Shown piece by piece: positions 39,379 to 46,111 of a stretch of DNA of 64,000 bases (position 1 is its first letter; every line of letters starts with the position of its first letter). The stretch spans positions 62,001 through 126,000 of the forward strand of contig NZ_JACIJE010000002.1 in the NCBI RefSeq assembly GCF_014199195.1, read 5' to 3'. Source of the DNA: Neoroseomonas alkaliterrae. GTDB lineage: Bacteria; Pseudomonadota; Alphaproteobacteria; Acetobacterales; Acetobacteraceae. The notes under the pieces were generated by a model, which saw only the letters and a program-made list of their open reading frames with translations, was not told where the DNA came from and made no database searches. The position numbers and the translations under genes were made by a program.

Positions 39379-40965
39379 ATGCCCGCCGCCTTCGCGCCGC
39401 TTCGCCACCCCGCCTTCCGCCTGCTGTGGTGGGCCAACCTCGCGGCCAATATCGGGCTGTGGGTGCAGAACACCGGCGCGGGCTGGATGATGACCTCGCT
39501 CGACCCGTCCCCGGTGATGGTCAGCCTTGTGCAGGCGGCCTCGATGCTGCCGGTCTTCCTGCTCGCGCTGCCGGCGGGTGCGGCGGCCGACATCGTGGAC
39601 CGCCGGCTCTACCTGATCGGGGCGCAGGCCTGGGTGCTCTGCGTCGCGGCGCTGCTCGCGGTGCTCGCCTTCGCCGGCTGGATCGGGCCGTGGGGGCTGC
39701 TCGCCTTCACCTTCTGCATCGGCATCGGCAATGCGCTGAACTTTCCGGCCTGGGCCGCGACCACGCCGGAACTCGTCCCGCGCGAGGATCTGGTGCAGGC
39801 CATCGCGCTGAACGGCATCGGGTTCAACCTCTCGCGCGCGCTGGGCCCCGCGATCGGCGGCTTCGCCATCGGCGCGGCGGGGGTGGAGGCGGCCTTTGCG
39901 CTGAACGCGCTCTGCTTCCTCACGCTGCTGCTCGCGCTGCTGGCCTGGAAGCGGGAGGCGCCGGTGCGCAGCCTGCCGCCCGAGCACTTCCTCGGCGCGA
40001 TGCGCGCCGGGATGCGCTTCGTCGCCGCGAGCCCGGCCATGCGCGCGGCCATCCTGCGCGCCTGCGTGTTCTTCTTCTTCACCTCTGCGGTGTGGGGGAT
40101 GCTGCCGCTGGTGGTGCGCAAGGGGCTCGGCCTCGGGCCGGAGGCCTTCGGGCTGATGCTCGGCGTCATGGGCGTCGGCGCGGTGGCGACCGGCTTCGCG
40201 CTTCCCGCGCTGCGGCTGAGGCTGCCGACGCGCGGGGGCATGGTCACCGCCTTCTCGCTCGTCTCGGCCGCGGCGCTGGCGCTGCTCGGCGTCTCGGGCC
40301 ACTGGCTGCCGGCCGGGGTGGCGATGCTGATGTTCGGCGCAGGCTGGCTCGCCGCCGCCTCCACCCTGCAGGCGGCGGCGCAGTTCGCCACGCCGGCCTG
40401 GGTACGGGCGCGCGCGATCGGCATCTACCAGCTCTGCTTCTTCGGCGCGATGACGGTGGGCGCGGTGCTCTGGGGCTGGGCCGGCGCGCGGTTCGGCATC
40501 GCGCCGGCGCTGCTGATCGCGGCGGCCACCTGCGCGATCGCGGCGCTGGCGGTGCGCGGCTTCCCGCTCGACGCCGCCCCGCCCGCCGAGGCGCCGAGCG
40601 TCGCCATGCCGAGCCCCGAGGCACCGGCGGACGAGCTGCGGCACATCCTCGGCGCCGATTCCGGGCGGGTGCTGGAGGTCGTCCGCTACACCGTGGACCC
40701 GGCCGAGCGCGCCCGCTTCCTCGCCGCGATGCGCGAGGTGCGGCGCGTGCGCCTGCGCAGCGGCGCGACCGCTTGGCGCCTGCTCGAGGATGTGGCGCAT
40801 CCCGAGCGGTGGATCGAGCTCTGGAGCGTCGAATCCTGGACCGAACATCTGCGCGAGGCCGGGCGGCTCGACGCCGCGGACCGCGCCGCGCTGGCGCGCG
40901 CCGCCGCCTTCCAGAGCGCGGATCGGCCGATCGAGGCGGCCCGCTACCTCACCGTCCAGCCGTGA
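39379..40965 (+). CDS. MFS exporter (TMS/MFS_3 type) with C-terminal soluble domain
   Basis: This 528-residue protein has 12 hydrophobic spans over residues about 1-410: PLRHPAFRLLWWANLAANIGLWVQNTGAGWMMTSL is the conserved start of the MFS_3 group (EntS-like exporters), with LPAGAAADIVDRR in the first cytoplasmic loop. After a Pro/Ala linker a soluble domain (residues about 430-528) contains VVRYTVDPAERARFLAAMREVRRVRLRSGATAWRLLED and WSVESWTEHLREAGRL, like the antibiotic-biosynthesis-monooxygenase-type ferredoxin fold found on such exporters. Exported compound unknown. Confidence 0.86.
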   Translation: MPAAFAPLRHPAFRLLWWANLAANIGLWVQNTGAGWMMTSLDPSPVMVSLVQAASMLPVFLLALPAGAAADIVDRRLYLIGAQAWVLCVAALLAVLAFAGWIGPWGLLAFTFCIGIGNALNFPAWAATTPELVPREDLVQAIALNGIGFNLSRALGPAIGGFAIGAAGVEAAFALNALCFLTLLLALLAWKREAPVRSLPPEHFLGAMRAGMRFVAASPAMRAAILRACVFFFFTSAVWGMLPLVVRKGLGLGPEAFGLMLGVMGVGAVATGFALPALRLRLPTRGGMVTAFSLVSAAALALLGVSGHWLPAGVAMLMFGAGWLAAASTLQAAAQFATPAWVRARAIGIYQLCFFGAMTVGAVLWGWAGARFGIAPALLIAAATCAIAALAVRGFPLDAAPPAEAPSVAMPSPEAPADELRHILGADSGRVLEVVRYTVDPAERARFLAAMREVRRVRLRSGATAWRLLEDVAHPERWIELWSVESWTEHLREAGRLDAADRAALARAAAFQSADRPIEAARYLTVQP

Positions 40966-40985
40966 CTCCGCAGCCCCGCGGCACC

Positions 40986-41008
40986 ATATGACCTTATGCA
41001 TATTGACG
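40986..41008 (+). promoter_or_regulatory. AT-rich dyad upstream of dps
   Basis: ATATG (40986-40990) and CATAT (40999-41003) form a 5-8-5 inverted repeat in an otherwise G+C-rich stretch, followed by TTGACG at 41003-41008 and GAGGAG at 41013-41018. It may be a stress-regulator site for dps; no specific factor can be named. Confidence 0.3.
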
Positions 41009-41028
41009 GCATGAGGAGACCACGACCG

Positions 41029-41526
41029 ATGCCCAAGAACCGGAACGCCGGCCTGCACGCGACGATGAACGACCTCGGCGAGAATGCCCGCGAGGTCTCG
41101 GTGGGCGTGCTGAATGCCACGCTCGCGGATGCGATGGATCTCACGAACGGCGTGCGCATGGCGCACTGGACCGTGCGCGGCCCGCAATTCGCGGCGCTGC
41201 ATGCGCTGTTCGAGACCTTCTACGACCAGCTCGGCGAGGCGACGGACGAGATCGCCGAGCGCGTCGTCCAGCTCGGCGGCACGCCCGACGGCACGACGCA
41301 GATCATCGGCGAGAAGAGCCGGCTCGACCCCTACCCCGCCGGGCTGCGCGACGGAATGGACCACGTGAAGGCGCTCGCCGCGCGCTACGCCGCGCTCGCC
41401 AAGACGGTCCGCGAGGGGATCGGGGCGACCGACGAGGCCGGGGACGCCGACACCGCCGACCTGCTGACCGGCTTCTCCCGCACGCTCGACAAGGCGCTGT
41501 GGATGCTGGAGGCGCATCGGGGCTGA
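41029..41526 (+). CDS. dps: Dps-family ferritin-like DNA-protection protein
   Basis: This 165-residue mini-ferritin would form a dodecamer that oxidises and stores iron and protects DNA. The inter-subunit ferroxidase site can be traced against E. coli Dps: His46, His58, Glu62 (Asp in E. coli), Asp73 and Glu77 in AHWTVRGPQFAALHALFETF and ATDEIAERVVQLGG. The N-terminus has only a short basic tail (MPKNRNAG). The ATG at 41029 is taken because GAGGAG ends ten bases before it; in-frame ATGs at 40996 and 41011 lie before or at that site. Confidence 0.92.
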   Translation: MPKNRNAGLHATMNDLGENAREVSVGVLNATLADAMDLTNGVRMAHWTVRGPQFAALHALFETFYDQLGEATDEIAERVVQLGGTPDGTTQIIGEKSRLDPYPAGLRDGMDHVKALAARYAALAKTVREGIGATDEAGDADTADLLTGFSRTLDKALWMLEAHRG

Positions 41527-41621
41527 GACCCCAACCGGCCGTGAAGGGCTTCACTGGCTTGGCTGCGCCGCGCGTGGTGATCTGGAGGCTCGTGAAGAGC
41601 GCAGCGACGGGAGTGCCGGGC

Positions 41622-42518
41622 ATGTCGGATGCCTTTCAGGGCAGGGAAGGGAAGCCGCGGCGGCGAGGGCCGCGCTGGCCGATCCTTGCCACGGCGGCCG
41701 CCCTCTCGCTCGCCGGGTGCATGGCGCCAGGCGGCGGCTTCGATGGCGAAGAAGGCTGCCGCCCCCAGCTCACGAGCTTCAACGCGGCGGGGGATGCGTT
41801 CCTGGGCAATGCGCGCCGGGATCCCTCGGGCCTGCTGCCCCTGGGCACCGTGCCGACGAATTTCGGCCGCAGCGCCGAGACGCTCGACGCAGAGCTCCGC
41901 CAGGAGAATGCTGAGCTGGACGCGCTGCAGATTGCCTTCGACGCGCTGCTCTATTGCCGCTGGATCGAGGCGCGGTTGGTCCGCGCCGAGCTTGCTGCCG
42001 GGCGCATAGCCCGGCCGGTGGCGGAATCGCGCATGGCCGCGCTGCGGTCCCGGTTACAGCGCGATCTCACGCGCGCGCAGGCGGTGCTCGACAGCCTCGA
42101 GCAGAGGGCCTCGGCGCGCGAGGCCGCGCTGGAGGCAGCGGCCCCCGGAACGCGCGAGGCGACGCGGCGGGCCCGCGCGGAGACCGGCGCCACACGGCGC
42201 GTCGTCGCCGCCGCGACCGTGCCGCTGCGGTTGCGCCCGGAGGCCGCCGCGCCCGAGATCGGCCGCGTCCCGGCCGGCCAGGCCGTGACCGTCCGCCCCG
42301 CCCAGTCTGGCTTCGCCCTGGTGGAGGGCCAGGGCGGCCTGCGCGGCTATGCCCCGACCGGCGCCTTCCAGATCGCGGAGCGGACGGCGCGCGCGGTGGC
42401 TGGTGGCGGACCGCTGCGGCAGCTCGCCGCCACCAACATCGCGCGGCGGGACAATTTCGCCGAAAGCCTCGGCCTGGCGCGGGAGGCCGCCGTCTCGGGC
42501 TTCGAACTGGCCAGCTGA
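41622..42518 (+). CDS. Lipoprotein with coiled coil and C-terminal SH3-like domain
   Basis: This 298-residue protein has a twin-basic N-terminus (RRRGPRWPI), a hydrophobic core and the lipobox LAGC with Cys33, so it should be anchored in a membrane by lipid. Residues about 85-195 are strongly helical and probably coiled-coil. Residues about 200-265 look like an SH3b domain (VVAAATVPLRLRPEAAAPEIGRVPAGQAVTVRP, GLRGYAP), often a peptidoglycan-binding module. A tethering role between membrane and cell wall is possible. Upstream in-frame GTG starts exist, but ATG 41622 gives the best signal. Confidence 0.78.
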   Translation: MSDAFQGREGKPRRRGPRWPILATAAALSLAGCMAPGGGFDGEEGCRPQLTSFNAAGDAFLGNARRDPSGLLPLGTVPTNFGRSAETLDAELRQENAELDALQIAFDALLYCRWIEARLVRAELAAGRIARPVAESRMAALRSRLQRDLTRAQAVLDSLEQRASAREAALEAAAPGTREATRRARAETGATRRVVAAATVPLRLRPEAAAPEIGRVPAGQAVTVRPAQSGFALVEGQGGLRGYAPTGAFQIAERTARAVAGGGPLRQLAATNIARRDNFAESLGLAREAAVSGFELAS

Positions 42519-42539
42519 ACCCCCGACTCGTGCGCCGCG

Positions 42540-42568
42540 TTGTTTCCGGCCGCCGCCACCGGTATCCT
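42540..42568 (+). promoter_or_regulatory. Candidate promoter for parE
   Basis: TTGTTT (42540-42545) and TATCCT (42563-42568) are 17 bp apart, 24 bp before the parE start at 42592, with GGGGAACA as the ribosome site. Good spacing, moderate boxes. Confidence 0.4.
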
Positions 42569-42591
42569 CGCCGGTCATAGGGGAACAAGAC

Positions 42592-44571
42592 ATGAACGAC
42601 CTGTTCGGTCGCGGCGGCGTCCGCAAGGGCGCTGCCGGGCAGAGCGAGTATTCCGCCAAGGACATCGAGGTGCTGGAGGGGCTCGAGCCCGTTCGCCGGC
42701 GCCCGGGCATGTATATCGGCGGCACCGACGAGAACGCGCTGCACCACCTGGCGGCCGAGGTCATCGACAACGCCATGGACGAGGCGGTGGCGGGCCATGC
42801 CGACCGCATCGAGGTGACGCTGGAGCCCGGCAACTGGCTCGCGGTGCGCGACAACGGCCGCGGCATCCCGGTGGACCCGCACCCGAAATTCCCGAAACTC
42901 TCGGCGCTCGAGGTCATCCTCACCACGCTGCATTCGGGCGGGAAGTTCTCGGGCAAGGCCTATGACACCTCGGGTGGGCTGCATGGCGTCGGCAGCTCGG
43001 TGGTGAATGCGCTCTCCGAGCGGCTGGAGGTGGAGGTCGCGCGCGACCGCACCCTCTGGACGCAGGCCTATGAGCGCGGCAAGCCGGTCACGAAGCTCAG
43101 GAACGCGGGCAGCGCGCCAAACCGGCGCGGCACGATGATCCGCTTCCGGCCCGACCCCGAGATCTTCGGCGAGCGCGGCTTCAGCCCGGCGCGGCTCTAT
43201 CGCCTGTGCCGGTCGAAGGCCTACCTGTTCCGCGGCGTCGAGATCCGCTGGTCCTGCGACCCCTCGCTCATCAAGGACGACACGCCCGCCCAGGCCACGC
43301 TGCACTTCCCTGGCGGCCTGACCGACTTCCTCGCCTCCGCGATCGAGGGCCAGGCCACCGTCGTGCCCGCCCCCTGGGCCGGGGAGGCCGAGTTCCCCGA
43401 GGGTGCGGGCCGCGTCGAATGGGCTGCGACCTGGGTCGAGCGCGGCGAGGGCTTCCTCAACACCTACGCCAACACCATCCCGACCCCGCAGGGCGGCACG
43501 CATGAGGCGGGCTTCCGCGCCGCGCTGGTCAAGGGGCTGCGCGCCTATGGCGAACTGAAGAAGGAGCGGCGCGCGGGCAGCGTCACGGCCGAGGACCTGC
43601 TCGGCGGGCTTGCCGGGATGCTGAGCGTGTTCATCCGCGACCCGCAGTTCCAGGGCCAGACCAAGGACAAGCTGACCAGCCCCGAGGCCGCGAAGCTGGT
43701 CGAGAACGCGCTGCGCGACCATTTCGATCACTGGCTCGCGGGCGATCCGGCGACGGCGGACAACCTCCTCGCCTTCGCCATCGAGCGCGCCGAGGAGCGC
43801 CTGCGCCGCCGCGCCGAGAAGGACACGCCGCGCAAGAGCGCCACGCGCAAGCTGCGCCTGCCGGGCAAGCTCGCAGACTGCTCCCGCGAATCCGCGGAAG
43901 GGACGGAGCTGTTCCTCGTCGAGGGCGATTCCGCCGGCGGTTCCGCCAAGCAGGCGCGCGACCGCGAGACCCAGGCGGTGCTGCCGCTGCGCGGCAAGAT
44001 CCTGAACGTCGCCAGCGCCTCCACCGAGAAGCTGCGCCAGAACCAGGAACTCAAGGACCTGATCGAGGCGCTGGGCTGCGGCGTCGGCGATCGCTTCGAC
44101 ATCGCGAGGCTGCGCTACGGCCGCGTCGTCATCATGACCGACGCCGATGTGGACGGCGCGCACATCGCCGCCCTGCTCATGACCTTCTTCTACAAGGAGC
44201 TGCCGGAACTGGTGCGGCAGGGCCGCGTCTTCCTCGCCCAGCCGCCGCTTTACCGGCTGCAGGCGGGCGGCGTCTCGGTCTATGCGATGGACGATGCCGA
44301 CCGCGAGCGGGTGCTGAAGCAGCGCTTCAAGGCCAACCAGAAGGTCGAGGTCAGCCGCTTCAAGGGCCTGGGCGAGATGCCGCCGGCCGCGCTCAAGGAG
44401 ACCACCATGGACCCGCGCAAGCGCACCCTGCTGCGCGTGGTCCTGCCGCCTGAGGACCGCGCCCGGACCTCCGACCTCGTGGAGGCGCTGATGGGCCGCA
44501 AGCCCGAGCTGCGCTTTCGCTTCATCCAGGAGAATGCGGCGAGCCTGGAGGCCGAGGCGCTCGACGCCTGA
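42592..44571 (+). CDS. parE: DNA topoisomerase IV subunit B
   Basis: This 659-residue ATPase subunit pairs with ParC to unlink replicated chromosomes. It has the GHKL ATPase region (EVIDNAMDEAVAGHA, VRDNGRGIPVD, GGLHGVGSSVVNALS), the transducer domain and the TOPRIM motifs FLVEGDSAGGSAKQ and IMTDADVDGAHI. The length (about 660 rather than 800) and the YSAKDIEVLEGLEPVRRRPGMYIGG start favour ParE over GyrB. ParC is not in the window. Confidence 0.93.
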   Translation: MNDLFGRGGVRKGAAGQSEYSAKDIEVLEGLEPVRRRPGMYIGGTDENALHHLAAEVIDNAMDEAVAGHADRIEVTLEPGNWLAVRDNGRGIPVDPHPKFPKLSALEVILTTLHSGGKFSGKAYDTSGGLHGVGSSVVNALSERLEVEVARDRTLWTQAYERGKPVTKLRNAGSAPNRRGTMIRFRPDPEIFGERGFSPARLYRLCRSKAYLFRGVEIRWSCDPSLIKDDTPAQATLHFPGGLTDFLASAIEGQATVVPAPWAGEAEFPEGAGRVEWAATWVERGEGFLNTYANTIPTPQGGTHEAGFRAALVKGLRAYGELKKERRAGSVTAEDLLGGLAGMLSVFIRDPQFQGQTKDKLTSPEAAKLVENALRDHFDHWLAGDPATADNLLAFAIERAEERLRRRAEKDTPRKSATRKLRLPGKLADCSRESAEGTELFLVEGDSAGGSAKQARDRETQAVLPLRGKILNVASASTEKLRQNQELKDLIEALGCGVGDRFDIARLRYGRVVIMTDADVDGAHIAALLMTFFYKELPELVRQGRVFLAQPPLYRLQAGGVSVYAMDDADRERVLKQRFKANQKVEVSRFKGLGEMPPAALKETTMDPRKRTLLRVVLPPEDRARTSDLVEALMGRKPELRFRFIQENAASLEAEALDA

Positions 44572-44731
44572 CACCCGGCGGAGGAAGGCCGGACCCTTGC
44601 CCGTGCCCCTGATCCGGCGTGCGGCCGCCCCGCCTGCCGCGCGTGCCGGCGTCAACGCCGCCTTTCCCCTTGCCTCGCCATCCCGGGCTGCCCACCCTGC
44701 GGCCTGAAAAGCCAATCGAGGGAGGAAACGG

Positions 44732-45808
44732 ATGGCCGGCGCGGAGACCGAATCGCAGCCCGTGGCCCTGCCGCCCGGCCCGGTCGGCAGCCCCGCCGCC
44801 TGGACCGGCGCGGAGATGGCGCGGCGCAGCGACTGGATCGTGCATTTCACGGCCGGGGAGCTCGCCGAGATCGACGCCGCCATCGCCGCGCACAAGGCGG
44901 CCGGCCGGGCGATGGGCGAGATCACGCCGGAAACCTTCCGCCTGCCCGGCCTCGCGCCACGCCTCGCCGCGATCCTGGACGAGCTGCTGCACGGCCGCGG
45001 TTTCGTGCTGCTGCGCGGCTTCGACGTCGCCTCGCGCAGCATCGAGGACGCCGCGATCGGCTATCTCGGCATCGGGGCGCATCTCGGGGGCTTCCGCAGC
45101 CAGAACGCCAAGGGGCACCTGCTGGGTCATGTGCGGGATCTCGGCCTCGACATCCGCGACCCGAAGGTCCGCTACTACCAGACCAACCGGGAACTCGAGT
45201 TCCACACCGACAGTTGCGACATCGTCGGGCTGCTCTGCCTGCGCACCGCGAAATCGGGCGGCGGGTCGCGCATCGTCTCCTCCGTCACGCTGCACGACGC
45301 GATGCTCGAGCGCGCGCCGGCGCTCTGGCGCGCCCTGTTCAACCCCATGCCGACCGACCGGCGCGGCGAGATCCCGCCCGGCATGCTGCCCTGGTTCGAG
45401 ATCCCGGTGTTCAACTGGCACAAGGGGCTGCTGAGCACGATCTACGCCGGGCAGTACATCCGCTCGGCACAGGAGAACTTCCCCCAGGCGCGGCGCCTCA
45501 CGCCCGAGGAACGGGCGGCGATCGACATGCTCGATGCGCTGGCCGAGGAGTTCGCCCTGACCATGGAGTTCCGCCCGGGCGACATGCAGTTCATCCACAA
45601 CCACCAGATCCTGCACAGCCGCGCCGATTTCGAGGACTGGCCGGAACCCGAGCGCCGCCGACACCTGCTGCGGCTCTGGCTCTCGCCGCCGGGCGGGCGC
45701 GAACTGCCGCCGGCCTACGCCCAGCGATACGGGGATATCACGCCGGGCAACCGTGGCGGCATCGTGGTGAAGGACACGGTGCTGCATTTCAGCCTCGAGC
45801 CGGCCTGA
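44732..45808 (+). CDS. TauD/TfdA-family Fe(II)/2-oxoglutarate dioxygenase
   Basis: This 358-residue enzyme belongs to the TauD/clavaminate-synthase-like group. The iron ligands are His158 and Asp160 (EFHTDSCD) and His295 (QILHSRADF), with an Arg in HLLRLWLS for 2-oxoglutarate. It would hydroxylate a small substrate, which the context does not reveal; TauD-type sulfonate use would fit the two TauE/SafE genes far upstream only loosely. GGAGG at 44720-44724 supports the start. An intergenic repeat begins five bases after its stop. Confidence 0.87.
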   Translation: MAGAETESQPVALPPGPVGSPAAWTGAEMARRSDWIVHFTAGELAEIDAAIAAHKAAGRAMGEITPETFRLPGLAPRLAAILDELLHGRGFVLLRGFDVASRSIEDAAIGYLGIGAHLGGFRSQNAKGHLLGHVRDLGLDIRDPKVRYYQTNRELEFHTDSCDIVGLLCLRTAKSGGGSRIVSSVTLHDAMLERAPALWRALFNPMPTDRRGEIPPGMLPWFEIPVFNWHKGLLSTIYAGQYIRSAQENFPQARRLTPEERAAIDMLDALAEEFALTMEFRPGDMQFIHNHQILHSRADFEDWPEPERRRHLLRLWLSPPGGRELPPAYAQRYGDITPGNRGGIVVKDTVLHFSLEPA

Positions 45809-46111
45809 GACCCTGCGGACAAAGGATCGCCCTTTGTCCGCAGCGCATCGGAACCTGGTTCCGCGCACGGCCGCCCCAGCAGCCCCGCGCGCCATGCCAG
45901 GGGGCAACCTTTCGCCCGGCGGCATGAGACCCGGGCGGGGCAGGGACCGGCCAGCCTCAGCCGGCGAGCGGCCCCCGGGCTCGCGCGCGATCCCGGGAAG
46001 GCTGGACCCCGCGCCTTCCATCGTGATGCGCCGGCCACGGCCGGCAGCCGCGCGGCCTGGAAACCGGGCCGCCGGAGGGCGACATCCGCAGCGCAGCCCC
46101 GGAGCCTCCGC
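45809..46111. repeat. Intergenic repeat element, copy A (hairpins 45813-45926)
   Basis: The 303-bp space after the dioxygenase stop holds a 13-bp perfect inverted repeat, CTGCGGACAAAGG (45813-45825) and CCTTTGTCCGCAG (45831-45843), a linker CATCGGAACCTGGTTCCGCGC, and a second dyad, CATGCC (45893-45898) and GGCATG (45921-45926) around CCTTTCGCCC. The same order of elements recurs at 62.7 kb and, more diverged, at 50.0 kb. Beyond 45926 I see only G+C-rich spacer and the upstream region of the fusion gene. Confidence 0.65.

Noticed and set aside
36468-40991. Open frame of about 1500 codons on the plus strand
   Set aside because: It is antisense to the DEAD-box helicase and out of frame with the hydrolase and exporter genes, whose motifs are unmistakable.
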